A stretch of DNA of 53,765 bases from JAGOQQ01 sp031973235. GTDB lineage: Bacteria > Patescibacteriota > Minisyncoccia > Phycocordibacterales > UBA9973. Made by a program: the position numbers and the translations under genes. Positions 29,504-37,927 of this stretch are shown one piece after another; the stretch's first letter is position 1; each line of letters starts with the position of its first letter. Under the pieces are notes generated by a model. That model made no database searches. It was given only the letters and a program-made list of their open reading frames with translations, and was not told where the DNA came from. The DNA lies in assembly GCA_031973235.1 (NCBI GenBank), contig DALYDM010000002.1, positions 1-53,765 of the forward strand. Direction: 5' to 3'.

Positions 29504-31015
29504 ATGGTTCGTGTACTATTTAAAAATTCAATTAAAAAAATGCGTGGGACAATGCTCATTAGTGTTGTTGTTTTTTCTTCGATAGCGATTACACTCGTAG
29601 CGGGCTTTGTGGGGTGGACACAGTCGACCATGGCGCTTTCTCGCCACACGCTCTATCGAGAACAAGCATTTCAAATAGCCGAAGCAGGAATCGATTATTA
29701 TCGTTGGCATCTTGCACATAATAAAAATGATTTTAAAGATGGTACAAATAGCGATGGACCTTACGCACATGATTTTAAAGACAAAAATGGTAATGTCATA
29801 GGTCAATTTATCCTCACCATTACACCTCCTGTGACTGGTTCGACTGTTGTCACAATACGATCTCAGGGTGTAGTAAATGCAGATCCATCAGCCTCACGAA
29901 CAATCCAAACAAAACTTGCTATTCCTTCATTTGCAAAATGGGCAGTGGTAGCAAATGACACCATGCGTTTTGGCGAAGGTACGGAGACATTTGGGCCAAT
30001 TCATTCAAATGGTGGAATTCGATTTGATGGTCTTGCCCATAATGTGGTCACAAGTACAGTGTCTAGTTATGATGATCCAGATCACGATGAGTCTGGCGCA
30101 GAACGTCTTGAATATGGAGTGCATACACACGTAAAGCCTCCTCCTCAGACAGGATCATACACGCAATATGTCGCAGCTGAAATGCCTCCAGCTACTCCTG
30201 CCACAAGATCAGATGTGTTTATGGCAGGAAGACAATTTCCAGTCGCATCAGCTGATTTCAATGGGATCACGGCAAACCTCTCACAAATCAAAACCAACGC
30301 GCAGTCTTCAGGAAGATATTTTGCAGCATCGGGAAATCAGGGGTACAGAATTGTATTAAAGACAAATGATACTTTTGATTTATATCGTGTGACAAATCTT
30401 TCAACTGTTTCAAATGGCTGTAGTCAGAACTCAAGTGGAGAAGATGGTTGGGGAACATGGAGTATTCGATCAAACAACGGGCAGACATTAATCGGGAACT
30501 ACACATTTCCTTCAAATGGACTTATTTTTGTTGAGGATAATCTTTGGGTTGAGGGTACTATAAATACTGCTCGACTCACAATTGCAGCGGGGAGATTTCC
30601 AGACAATGCAAATACAAGAAAAAGCATTACGATAAATAACGATTTAAGATATACAAATTATGACGGAAGTGACATTGTCGCATTGATTGCACAGAAAAAT
30701 ATCAATGTAGGTTTTGTGTCAGAAAACGATTTGCAAATTGACTCCGCACTTATTGCACAAAATGGCAGAGTCGGAAGATACTACTACTCTTCATCATGTT
30801 CGACATATTACGACCGTAGTGTACTTCGTCTCTATGGAATGATTGCAACAAACCAACGGTATGGATTTGCGTACGCAAACAGTGGTGGTCAACATGTGAG
30901 TGGGTATGTAGACAGAATACTTACTTACGATGCAAATCTTCTCTATGCACCACCGCCTTCCTTTCCGCTTACTTCAGACTCATACAGTACAATCTCTTGG
31001 GAGGAAATTGAATAA
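29504..31015 (+). CDS. PilX-like pilus-associated protein, large form
   Basis: A 503-residue protein. After a basic N-terminus, a PilX-type helix begins at KKMRG/TMLISVVVFSSIAITLVAGF. The next segment, SRHTLYREQAFQIAEAGIDYYRW, is the conserved 'AEAGi' region of PilX and related pseudopilins. The head is large and beta-rich, with long parallel-beta-like runs (GRFPDNANTRKSITINNDLRY, IAQKNINVGFVSENDLQIDS) recalling polymer or right-handed-helix surface proteins. The frame extends six codons upstream, but a TACAAT box exactly 6 nt before ATG 29504 favours that start. It would act with the two preceding pilins at the pilus tip. Confidence 0.8.
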   Translation: MVRVLFKNSIKKMRGTMLISVVVFSSIAITLVAGFVGWTQSTMALSRHTLYREQAFQIAEAGIDYYRWHLAHNKNDFKDGTNSDGPYAHDFKDKNGNVIGQFILTITPPVTGSTVVTIRSQGVVNADPSASRTIQTKLAIPSFAKWAVVANDTMRFGEGTETFGPIHSNGGIRFDGLAHNVVTSTVSSYDDPDHDESGAERLEYGVHTHVKPPPQTGSYTQYVAAEMPPATPATRSDVFMAGRQFPVASADFNGITANLSQIKTNAQSSGRYFAASGNQGYRIVLKTNDTFDLYRVTNLSTVSNGCSQNSSGEDGWGTWSIRSNNGQTLIGNYTFPSNGLIFVEDNLWVEGTINTARLTIAAGRFPDNANTRKSITINNDLRYTNYDGSDIVALIAQKNINVGFVSENDLQIDSALIAQNGRVGRYYYSSSCSTYYDRSVLRLYGMIATNQRYGFAYANSGGQHVSGYVDRILTYDANLLYAPPPSFPLTSDSYSTISWEEIE

Positions 31016-31022
31016 AGCAATA

Positions 31023-31031
31023 TGATATACT
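31023..31031 (+). promoter_or_regulatory. Extended -10 box for leaderless tpiA
   Basis: TGATATACT ends exactly 6 nt before the tpiA ATG (31038). The stop of the preceding gene is only 7 nt upstream of it. Confidence 0.65.
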
Positions 31032-31037
31032 TTTTCT

Positions 31038-31826
31038 ATGACAACACTACATATCATAGGAAATTGGAAAATGAACCCTAAGACTTCACGTGAGGTCGAG
31101 GGGTTTATTCGTGAGTACGGAATGCGCACAAAAACCATTAAAAATATTACACATGCAGTGTGTCCTCCATATGTGTACCTCTCACTTTTTCAAAAAAATA
31201 AAAAAATTAGTTATGGCACCCAAGATGTACACCAGGAAAATGAAGGTGCATATACCTCAGGCGTGTCGGCTAAGATGGCGTCAACACTGGGTGCAACATT
31301 TTCTATTGTTGGACATTCCGAGAGAAGAAAAGCTGGTGATACAAATGAATTGGTATCAAAGAAGGTAGAACAAGCTACTAAGTCGGGACTGAAAATTGTT
31401 TTATGTGTCGGAGAGGTGAGTCGTGAAGGCGGTGCTGATTATCACATGACGGTCAAACGAGACCTTGAAGAATCGCTCACACTTTTTCCAAAATCAAAAA
31501 TAAGTTCACTTATTGTGGCATATGAGCCAGTATGGGCAATCGGTAAAAATGCTGTTCGTGAAGCAACTCCTGAAGAATCACGAGAAATGTCTGTCTTTAT
31601 CAAAAAAGTATTGACTGATAAGTTTGATAAAAAGGGAGCATTGGTACCAGTGCTTTATGGAGGTTCGGTGACTGTTGAAAATTGCGAAGCGTTTTTGCGT
31701 GACGGCGGTGTCGAAGGGTTGCTTGTCGGAAGAGATAGTCTCAATGCAGTTCGATTTTCTAAGATTGTGTCAAAAGCATCTTCACTTGTTTCGTCTATTA
31801 GTACTACAAAGAAAACAAAAAAGTAA
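31038..31826 (+). CDS. tpiA: Triosephosphate isomerase
   Basis: A 262-residue TIM-barrel enzyme that interconverts dihydroxyacetone phosphate and glyceraldehyde 3-phosphate. Catalytic residues are all present: Asn9 and Lys11 in GNWKMN, His93 in IVGHSERR, and Glu163 in AYEPVWAIG. The phosphate loop reads YGGSV (family YGGSV), with GLLVGRDSL near the end. The 12-residue Lys/Ser tail is extra. pgk starts 4 nt after its stop, so the two glycolytic genes form an operon. The promoter geometry suggests translation from a leaderless message. Confidence 0.97.
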   Translation: MTTLHIIGNWKMNPKTSREVEGFIREYGMRTKTIKNITHAVCPPYVYLSLFQKNKKISYGTQDVHQENEGAYTSGVSAKMASTLGATFSIVGHSERRKAGDTNELVSKKVEQATKSGLKIVLCVGEVSREGGADYHMTVKRDLEESLTLFPKSKISSLIVAYEPVWAIGKNAVREATPEESREMSVFIKKVLTDKFDKKGALVPVLYGGSVTVENCEAFLRDGGVEGLLVGRDSLNAVRFSKIVSKASSLVSSISTTKKTKK

Positions 31827-31830
31827 TTGT

Positions 31831-32949
31831 ATGAAATCATTACGTCAGATAGGATCAGTAAAAAATAAAATTGTCTTAGTCAGAACCGACTTCAATGTTC
31901 CAATTGATAATGGAAAGGTGCGTGATCCGTTTCGAATAGAAAAGGCACTCTCAACCATTTCGTTCCTCACAAAGAAGGGTGCAAAAGTTATTGTGACAAG
32001 TCATATTGGTGAAGGAAAAAACGACACACTTTTGCCTGTATTCTTCCACCTCAAGAAGAAAAAAGTTTCTTGTGTGTTCCTTGATTCATTTGAGAAAGAG
32101 GCAGTGAGTAAAGCAGTTGAGTCTCTGAAGAAAGGGCAGTTTTTGTTGCTTGAAAACCTTCGTCATGATTCTGGTGAAAAGGACAATGATCCATTGTTTG
32201 CGAAAAAACTTGCATCTCTCGCTGATGTGTACGTCAATGATGCGTTTTCTGTGTCTCACCGTGAACATGCTTCGATTGTGAGTGTTCCTAAACTACTTCC
32301 TTCATACGCAGGACTACAAATGATGGAAGAAATAAAAAATTTATCTTTGGCACTTACACCATCGCACCCATTTGTATTTGTGCTTGGTGGAGCGAAAATT
32401 TCAACCAAACTTCCACTCATTTCGCGATATCTTAAAAGTGCAGATGAAGTATTTGTAGGTGGTGCTATTTTGAATAATATTCTCCGAGATAAAAAACTCC
32501 CTATTGGGGAATCTCTTGTTGATGATACTGAAACTCCTCGTGCGATTTTAAACTCACCAAAAATTCTCCCAGTTCTCGATGTAGTCACAGAAAATTCAAA
32601 AGGTGTTTCAAGAACAATCTTCCCGCTTGATGTGCATGAGGATGAGCGAATCGTTGATATTGGACCTGAAACAATTGCATCATTTAAACCAATCTTTTCA
32701 AAAGCAAAACTCATAGTATGGAACGGCCCACTAGGTAATTATGAAAAGGGATATGACAAGGGTACAATTCTTCTGCTTAAACTCCTTGCTTCGCTAAAAG
32801 CAAAGACGATCCTCGGAGGAGGAGATACAGTGGCACTGGTTTCAAAACTCAAACTTGAAAAGAAGTTTACTTTTGTGTCGACAGGCGGTGGTGCAACTCT
32901 CGACTTCCTTGCACATGGGACACTACCCGGCATAAAGGCTCTCAAATAA
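31831..32949 (+). CDS. pgk: Phosphoglycerate kinase
   Basis: A 372-residue glycolytic kinase that transfers phosphate from 1,3-bisphosphoglycerate to ADP. Signature elements: VLVRTDFNVPIDNG (17-30), the substrate arginine region TSHIGEGKND, LLENLRHDSGEKDND, VNDAFSVSHREHAS (about 137-150), VLGGAKISTKL, and GGGDTVAL near the C-terminus for nucleotide binding. The mini-length relative to the usual 390-415 residues reflects shortened loops. ATG 31831 is chosen because the longer frame overlaps tpiA. It is coupled to tpiA. Confidence 0.97.
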   Translation: MKSLRQIGSVKNKIVLVRTDFNVPIDNGKVRDPFRIEKALSTISFLTKKGAKVIVTSHIGEGKNDTLLPVFFHLKKKKVSCVFLDSFEKEAVSKAVESLKKGQFLLLENLRHDSGEKDNDPLFAKKLASLADVYVNDAFSVSHREHASIVSVPKLLPSYAGLQMMEEIKNLSLALTPSHPFVFVLGGAKISTKLPLISRYLKSADEVFVGGAILNNILRDKKLPIGESLVDDTETPRAILNSPKILPVLDVVTENSKGVSRTIFPLDVHEDERIVDIGPETIASFKPIFSKAKLIVWNGPLGNYEKGYDKGTILLLKLLASLKAKTILGGGDTVALVSKLKLEKKFTFVSTGGGATLDFLAHGTLPGIKALK

Positions 32950-32953
32950 AAAT

Positions 32954-32982
32954 TTGACAAATTTAAAATATAATGATATTAT
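32954..32982 (+). promoter_or_regulatory. Consensus-like promoter of the 33003 micropeptide
   Basis: TTGACA and extended TGATATTAT with a 17-nt spacer. The start is near 32989, about 14 nt before the ATG. Confidence 0.75.
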
Positions 32983-33002
32983 TCTAATAAAGATTATTGA
33001 CT

Positions 33003-33107
33003 ATGGAAGAAAAACAAGTCATTGTAAACAAGCCAAGTTTCGGACGGGTTGCGATTCCCGTTTCCATCATGTTCCTTGTTCTTATCATGATGGCACTCTC
33101 ACGTTGA
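33003..33107 (+). CDS. 34-residue single-pass membrane micropeptide
   Basis: A 34-codon ORF: a charged N-terminus MEEKQVIVNKPSFGR, then a hydrophobic helix VAIPVSIMFLVLIMMAL, and a final Ser-Arg. A strong promoter at 32954-32982 lies just upstream and a hairpin terminator at 33117-33147 just downstream. The unit is therefore complete and compact, which is better evidence than the ORF length alone. The architecture resembles 13591 and 13815. No family recognised. Confidence 0.6.
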   Translation: MEEKQVIVNKPSFGRVAIPVSIMFLVLIMMALSR

Positions 33108-33116
33108 CCGGAATCA

Positions 33117-33147
33117 CCCGTATATGCGAAATGTATATACGGGCTTT
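33117..33147 (+). terminator. Terminator of the micropeptide gene
   Basis: A 9-bp perfect stem (33117-33125 with 33135-33143) followed by CTTTT. Confidence 0.75.
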
Positions 33148-33174
33148 TCATTTGCCTGTGCTGTTTGGTATGAT
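33145..33174 (+). promoter_or_regulatory. Possible promoter of the 33203 gene
   Basis: Extended -10 TGGTATGAT (33166-33174) with a weak TTTTCA 18 nt upstream. Confidence 0.4.
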
Positions 33175-33202
33175 AAAAGTCCAAACATGTACTCTCAAAA
33201 AA

Positions 33203-33466
33203 ATGAATAAAACCACAACATTTGAAGGCTTCAAAGGTGAAGTGTTCAATACCATCAAAGCTAGCGGTGAATCTGGAATTACGTTCAAGAAACTTCAAGA
33301 CATGTATGTTTCGACATTGCTTGATGACACAATTTTGCACGGTCCAAATGGTGCTCCAAACCTACATGCCACATTACTTATGCTTACAAATGGTAAGCAT
33401 GTAGTCTCATCTCCAGTTCGTTCGGTGGTGTTTGAATCTGATGACGTGTTTAAGGTAAAAAATTAA
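33203..33466 (+). CDS. Small hypothetical protein, winged-helix-like
   Basis: An 87-residue cytosolic protein: helix TFEGFKGEVFNTIKASGES, helix ITFKKLQDMYVSTLLDD, helix LHATLLMLTNGKHVVSS, and a beta hairpin at the end (VRSVVFESDDVFKV). This helix-helix-helix-wing order resembles a winged helix-turn-helix, but I see no close family. The frame extends to 32954 across the micropeptide gene and its terminator, so ATG 33203 is used. It is convergent with the HIT gene. Confidence 0.65.
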   Translation: MNKTTTFEGFKGEVFNTIKASGESGITFKKLQDMYVSTLLDDTILHGPNGAPNLHATLLMLTNGKHVVSSPVRSVVFESDDVFKVKN

Positions 33467-33470
33467 AACA

Positions 33471-33495
33471 AAAGCCCTCGCTATTCGAGGGTTTT
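33471..33495. terminator. Bidirectional terminator
   Basis: A 10-bp stem (33471-33480 with 33486-33495) between convergent genes. The HIT stop codon lies in its loop. Confidence 0.8.
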
Positions 33496-33882
33496 CTTTA
33501 TTTTAAGAGCGAATGTATTTTTTTCTTCATCATTTACATATGGAGTATGAGGACGATTTGTGTGTGTGACTGTTTCGTCAATATGACGAGGAATGAGGTG
33601 TACGTGGAAATGAGGGACTTCGTTTCCAACTACTCCTACTTGAACATAATCACAAGGGAGGTTTTCTCTCATTGAGTTTATTATTTTTTTTGAAAGAATG
33701 AAAATTTTTCCAACAATCTCATCGGGTGCTTCGTGAATCCATGTGTAATGTTCTTTTGGAATAATAAGTGTATGACCTTTTGAGACAGGATTAATATCAA
33801 GAAAAGCTAAAAAAAGATTATCCTCATATACTTTTGTGCAAGGTATTTCACCACGGATTATTTTTGAAAATATTGTGTCCAT
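33481..33882 (-). CDS. HIT family hydrolase
   Basis: A 133-residue histidine-triad nucleotide hydrolase or transferase. The motif HFHVHLIPR (His91, His93, His95) is intact, preceded by SKGHTLIIPKEH (family GH.lviPk.H) near 34-45. The N-terminus DTIFSKIIRGEIPC is typical of Hint/PKCI-like members. These proteins cleave AMP-lysine, adenosine phosphoramidates or dinucleoside polyphosphates. The gene is monocistronic; its -10 box ends exactly 6 nt before the ATG. Confidence 0.95.
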   Translation of the reverse strand: MDTIFSKIIRGEIPCTKVYEDNLFLAFLDINPVSKGHTLIIPKEHYTWIHEAPDEIVGKIFILSKKIINSMRENLPCDYVQVGVVGNEVPHFHVHLIPRHIDETVTHTNRPHTPYVNDEEKNTFALKIKKTLE

Positions 33883-33888
33883 AAAGTA

Positions 33889-33897
33889 AGTATAATC
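33889..33897 (-). promoter_or_regulatory. -10 box for leaderless HIT transcript
   Basis: On the minus strand GATTATACT ends exactly 6 nt before the ATG at 33882. Confidence 0.6.
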
Positions 33898-33922
33898 GGA
33901 AAATCATAAAGCCAAAAGTGTG

Positions 33923-33931
33923 TGCTACAAT
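33923..33931 (+). promoter_or_regulatory. Extended -10 box for leaderless recJ
   Basis: TGCTACAAT ends exactly 6 nt before the ATG at 33938. It lies inside the longest reading frame and so rules out the 33920 start. Confidence 0.6.
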
Positions 33932-33937
33932 CTCCCT

Positions 33938-35635
33938 ATGTCTCACTCATTTTTCCCGTATGCTGATAAGGAAATTCCAGAATCACTCAATTCGTTTCCT
34001 GAACTCACCGCGCGACTTCTCGCAAACCGCGAAATTCTCACTGAAGAAAATGCACATTCGTTTATCCAGCCGCGATATGAGAACATGTACGATCCATTTT
34101 TGATGCATGACATGGAGCGTGCTGTGGTGCGAATATTTGAAGCAATAGAAGCCAAAGAAAAAATTGTAATTTATAGTGATTATGACTGTGATGGAATTCC
34201 TGGTGGAACGATTCTTCACGACTTAATGAAGAAAATCGGCTATGAACATTTTGAAAATTATATTCCACATCGACATGATGAAGGATATGGACTTAATCAT
34301 GAAGCAATAGATGAATTTATAAAAAGTGATGTAAAACTTTTGATTACAGTTGATCTCGGATCGACTGACGTCGCGGAGGTTGCACGAGCTCAAGCGGGCG
34401 GAATTGATGTGATTATTACTGATCACCACGAACTTCCACCAGAACTTCCTCGTGCGTACGCACTGGTGAACCCAAAAGCGGGAAATTATCCAGACAAAAT
34501 GCTCTGCGGTGCAGGTGTGGCGTTCAAAGTCGTGCAAGCATTTTTATTTAAATATCGAGAATATTTCTCAATTCATCACGGGTGGGAAAAGTGGCTTCTT
34601 GATATGGCAGGACTCGGTACGATGGCAGACATGGTGCCACTACGAAATGAGAATAGAATTTTTGCATACTATGGACTCATGGTTCTTCAGAAGACAAAAC
34701 GACCTGGACTTGTGTCACTTTTGAGAAAAATGAATATTGAACCACGTCGACTCAATGAAGAAGACATTGGTTTTATGATTGCACCTCGCATCAATGCGGC
34801 ATCACGGATGGACATTCCAATGCGTGCGTTTGAACTCCTTTCGACAACGGATCATGAACATGCAAAAACTCTTGCAGAACACTTGTCTCGAATCAACGAT
34901 GATCGCAAATCTTCAGTGGCGGTGATTATGCGTGAGATACACAAAAAGTTTGCTGAGCGCGAAGATACACCAGTGATAGTAGTGGGAAGTCCCTCATGGA
35001 ATGCAGGCGTACTTGGTCTAGTAGCGTCTAAGATTGTTGAATCATATAATCGTCCAGCATTTGTATGGGGAGGGGAGAGTGATGAAGGATTTAAGGGTTC
35101 GTGTCGCGGGGATGGTTCGGTCAATGTGGTTGAGCTTATGCGAATGAGTGAGACGGTGTTTATTGGATTTGGTGGACATGAACATGCAGGTGGATTTTCT
35201 GTGAGTCATGAAAATGTTGTTTTGCTTGAAAAAACATTGATTAAATCAGCTCAGGCACTTCCTCAAAGGGAAAAAGTTGAACAAGGCAACATTTCAATAG
35301 ATGCAGTACTTCAAATATCAGATATTAATTCAAAAATTCTTTCATATATCAATCCTCTTGCCCCGTTTGGTGTAGAAAATCCACGGCCAGTATTTTTGCT
35401 TAAGGATGTGACGATTGTAGGAGTGAAGCATTTTGGTAAAGAAAACAATCATTTAGAGATCGTACTAAGTGACGAAAGCGGAAAATCAATAAAAGCGATA
35501 AAGTTTTTTGCAGGAACACATAGTTTCAAAAGGGAACTTACTCAGAACATGATCGTGGATGTAGTGTGTACCATAGAAGAGTCATTTTTCGGAAGAAAGC
35601 ACGAAATAAGGCTTAGAATCGTTGATATTCTATAA
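33938..35635 (+). CDS. recJ: Single-stranded-DNA-specific exonuclease RecJ
   Basis: A 565-residue 5'-3' ssDNA exonuclease of the DHH family used in recombination and repair. Motif I is VIYSDYDCDGIPGG (family i.gDYDvDG.t), motif II is LLITVDLGST, and motif III is IITDHHELP with the DHH triad near residue 160. DHHA1 follows, with SPSWNAGVLGLVASKI and SCRGDGSVNVVELM, then GFGGHEHAGGFSV and a C-terminal OB fold (about 450-560). Length is close to the usual 560-580. The Asp and His metal ligands are all present. Confidence 0.97.
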   Translation: MSHSFFPYADKEIPESLNSFPELTARLLANREILTEENAHSFIQPRYENMYDPFLMHDMERAVVRIFEAIEAKEKIVIYSDYDCDGIPGGTILHDLMKKIGYEHFENYIPHRHDEGYGLNHEAIDEFIKSDVKLLITVDLGSTDVAEVARAQAGGIDVIITDHHELPPELPRAYALVNPKAGNYPDKMLCGAGVAFKVVQAFLFKYREYFSIHHGWEKWLLDMAGLGTMADMVPLRNENRIFAYYGLMVLQKTKRPGLVSLLRKMNIEPRRLNEEDIGFMIAPRINAASRMDIPMRAFELLSTTDHEHAKTLAEHLSRINDDRKSSVAVIMREIHKKFAEREDTPVIVVGSPSWNAGVLGLVASKIVESYNRPAFVWGGESDEGFKGSCRGDGSVNVVELMRMSETVFIGFGGHEHAGGFSVSHENVVLLEKTLIKSAQALPQREKVEQGNISIDAVLQISDINSKILSYINPLAPFGVENPRPVFLLKDVTIVGVKHFGKENNHLEIVLSDESGKSIKAIKFFAGTHSFKRELTQNMIVDVVCTIEESFFGRKHEIRLRIVDIL

Positions 35636-35661
35636 AATATGGCTATAATCTGGTATTTTTC

Positions 35662-35692
35662 ATTAAAACTCTTATAAAATAAGGGTTTTAAT
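35662..35692 (+). terminator. Terminator of recJ
   Basis: A 14-bp stem (35662-35675 with 35679-35692) with one T-G pair and an AAA loop. Confidence 0.7.
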
Positions 35693-35729
35693 TATTTTAG
35701 GCGCAAAATGTGCGGTTTTCCACAGCTTA

Positions 35730-35758
35730 TTGACTTTTTCAATATAATATGATATACT
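35730..35758 (+). promoter_or_regulatory. Consensus-like sigma70 promoter of the 35806 gene
   Basis: TTGACT, a 17-nt spacer and extended TGATATACT. It is not a Bacteroidetes-type TTTG/TAnnTTTG promoter. The leader is about 40 nt and A-rich. Confidence 0.8.
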
Positions 35759-35805
35759 GAGCTTAAGAAATTGAAACTCAAAAACTAAAAAATAAGCAAA
35801 GAAAA

Positions 35806-36966
35806 ATGAAGAAAATCATTTACCTACTTCTGGTTGTATTCGGGATGAATACGCCAAAAGAAATGCATGCCCAAGAAATTTTGGGTGTGTATCCTCATTA
35901 CGACTCTCCTTGTGAGGGCACAGTTGTGAACATTTATGTTGATCGCTCATTGCAAAATGCTGTGGACAGCATAGTTTGGACCAAAAATGGTTCGAAAAGC
36001 ACTCTTCCAGCCGGATGGACATATGACCCGCAGGTAGGGCATGTTGATTGCTACGGATTCTACGTAGTAGACAATGGAAACTACGAAGTTACCTGTTATC
36101 TCTCAAGTGGCTCAGTTGAGATGGTCAATATTCAGTTATCGGTAAATCCGAATCCGAATGCATCGTATACACTTACACCAAAATGCTTTGGTGTTGTACT
36201 TCAGCCAATCGGTGCTGATCAATACTTTAAGTACGATGACCATGGGGGGTTTTCAGTTCCATTCACATCTGAAATTATCACCGGCAATATTGTTGGTGGT
36301 GGGTTTCGTGCAATGAACAACAACGGATGTTATACAGACGTCGTTGTGAGTCCGTTTACTGCTCCAGCGGTATTTGGAATCAGTTTGGTGCCTAGTAAGT
36401 GGCAGATAAAACCTGGCCAATCAAGCACAATCACTGCCTCGGCAAACTGGCCGGTGGTGATGAGTAAGACAAAGTGGTATAAAGATTCCACTCTGGTCGC
36501 CCAGGGTTGCAATTCACTTACTGTGACCGACACTGGACTTTACAAAGTTCAAATGCGGGCAACACCAGTGTCTGGAGGTTGTGTGAAATCGAAGCAGGTT
36601 CGCATTAAAGCGAAAACTGTAAATGGACTTCGCACACTTGTGGCCACTGAGGTTAAAGATACTGAAGAAGATGATCTTGAAGGTGGCACAAATGGCGATG
36701 AGATTGAAAAACATCAGAGCCAGAGTGATTTATCTGAAAAATCTAAACTTCTTGCGTGGCCAAATCCGGCAAGTGATCAAATTCAGATCACTGGATACGA
36801 CGAAAACGTTGAAATCCATGATATGAACGGTAAATTAGTTGTATCTCAAAGATTTGATGTCTTTGATGGCAACGTGCCACAAACTATTGATCTTTCAGGT
36901 TTTTCAAATGGAATTTATTTTGTTCGCTCCGGTGAACAAACTGTAAAATTGATAGTACAGAGGTAA
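35806..36966 (+). CDS. Secreted protein with T9SS type A C-terminal sorting domain
   Basis: A 386-residue exported protein with signal peptide MKKIIYLLLVVFGMNTPKEM (cleaved after HA/Q). Two Ig-like or PKD-like beta-sandwiches follow (about 30-125 and 195-275, each with cysteines and WTKNG or KWYKD). After an acidic linker, the last 75 residues match the type IX secretion/Por C-terminal sorting domain: LLAWPNPASDQIQITG, VEIHDMNGKLVVS, DLSGFSNGIYFVRSG and the terminal KLIVQR. In Bacteroidetes this domain directs export through the outer membrane and attachment to the surface. No T9SS component (Por/Spr/Gld) is in the window. The promoter is sigma70-like. A second such gene follows. Confidence 0.85.
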   Translation: MKKIIYLLLVVFGMNTPKEMHAQEILGVYPHYDSPCEGTVVNIYVDRSLQNAVDSIVWTKNGSKSTLPAGWTYDPQVGHVDCYGFYVVDNGNYEVTCYLSSGSVEMVNIQLSVNPNPNASYTLTPKCFGVVLQPIGADQYFKYDDHGGFSVPFTSEIITGNIVGGGFRAMNNNGCYTDVVVSPFTAPAVFGISLVPSKWQIKPGQSSTITASANWPVVMSKTKWYKDSTLVAQGCNSLTVTDTGLYKVQMRATPVSGGCVKSKQVRIKAKTVNGLRTLVATEVKDTEEDDLEGGTNGDEIEKHQSQSDLSEKSKLLAWPNPASDQIQITGYDENVEIHDMNGKLVVSQRFDVFDGNVPQTIDLSGFSNGIYFVRSGEQTVKLIVQR

Positions 36967-36983
36967 AAGCCTGTGCTCTCAAG

Positions 36984-37013
36984 ACGGCACTCCCGTAAGG
37001 GTGCCGTTTTTTT
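36984..37013 (+). terminator. Terminator of the 35806 gene
   Basis: A 9-bp stem (36984-36992 with 36999-37007, one T-G pair) followed by T-rich sequence. Confidence 0.85.
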
Positions 37014-37078
37014 ATTTCACTTTTTATTTTAGGTATTTGTGATGTAATAAATACAAACGAACCTAAACAATCGAAACA

Positions 37079-37894
37079 ATGAAAACATTTCTGATGATAT
37101 TCGGAATATTGTCATTCACTATGACTTGTGGACAGTGCATTGTAGATGAAATTGAATATGTTGAGATGTATTCAGACAATCATTGCACGTCGAGCTCCCT
37201 TAGTAATACAAAAGTAATCATAATCCCGCGCATGAAGCAGGAACGTGTCGGGACTATAGAGTGGAAGATTAAATATAAGGATTCATTTGCCTGGGAAGAT
37301 GTTCCAGATACTTGGATACACTCTACAGTCGGTGAATTGGTTAATTATTCTGTTGATTCGACGGATAATTATGCGTTATTTCTCGCGACATTCATTGAAA
37401 ATGGCACAGGATGTCGTGATTCAGCAATCAAAAGGCTGGTTTTGGATTACTCACCTTCAATTCGGTATTCAAGTCATATAATCGATGGAAAAGTCATTCA
37501 TTTTGCTGAAAATATGGTTTTTCCCTCACTTGAAAGCAATCAAATTACTTGGTTTGATAGATTTGGACTTTCAATCGCTATGGGAGATACTCTTATTTCA
37601 TCAATTGTGCCTTGCGAAGTTCAAATTGTTGATTGTGTGGGGTGCATAGAGAGAATTTCGATAAACAATTGTAGGCAAGAACCTTTTTTTATTCCGAGTA
37701 TGACAGATGGATATATTTATCTGAGTAGTAATCGGTCTTGTAGTATGGAATTATTTGATATTTCTGGTCGTTTGATTGAAAGAGTAGACACGATTCAATC
37801 GACAATGTATATACTTGATACAAAAAAGTATTCAAATGGGTTGTATGTGTTGCGCGTGTGCGACGAGTCATCAATCATGCTCATTTCGCACTAA
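37079..37894 (+). CDS. Secreted protein with T9SS-like C-terminal domain
   Basis: A 271-residue exported protein with a hydrophobic N-terminus MKTFLMIFGILSFTMTCGQC; the Cys residues near the cleavage site leave lipoprotein processing possible. The middle is beta-rich with paired cysteines (GTGCRDSAIK, VDCVGCIERIS). The end has the T9SS type A pattern: PSMTDGYIYLSS, MELFDISGRLIERVD, and YSNGLYVLRVCDES. The Asn-Pro of the canonical first motif is missing, so this is more diverged than the 35806 copy. The gene starts about 65 nt after the terminator of 35806; I found no convincing promoter. Confidence 0.75.
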   Translation: MKTFLMIFGILSFTMTCGQCIVDEIEYVEMYSDNHCTSSSLSNTKVIIIPRMKQERVGTIEWKIKYKDSFAWEDVPDTWIHSTVGELVNYSVDSTDNYALFLATFIENGTGCRDSAIKRLVLDYSPSIRYSSHIIDGKVIHFAENMVFPSLESNQITWFDRFGLSIAMGDTLISSIVPCEVQIVDCVGCIERISINNCRQEPFFIPSMTDGYIYLSSNRSCSMELFDISGRLIERVDTIQSTMYILDTKKYSNGLYVLRVCDESSIMLISH

Positions 37895-37900
37895 TTTTTC

Positions 37901-37927
37901 TCACCGAATTTTTTCGGTGATTTTTTA
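37901..37927 (+). terminator. Terminator of the 37079 gene
   Basis: TCACCGAA-TTTT-TTCGGTGA (37901-37920) followed by T6. Confidence 0.9.
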
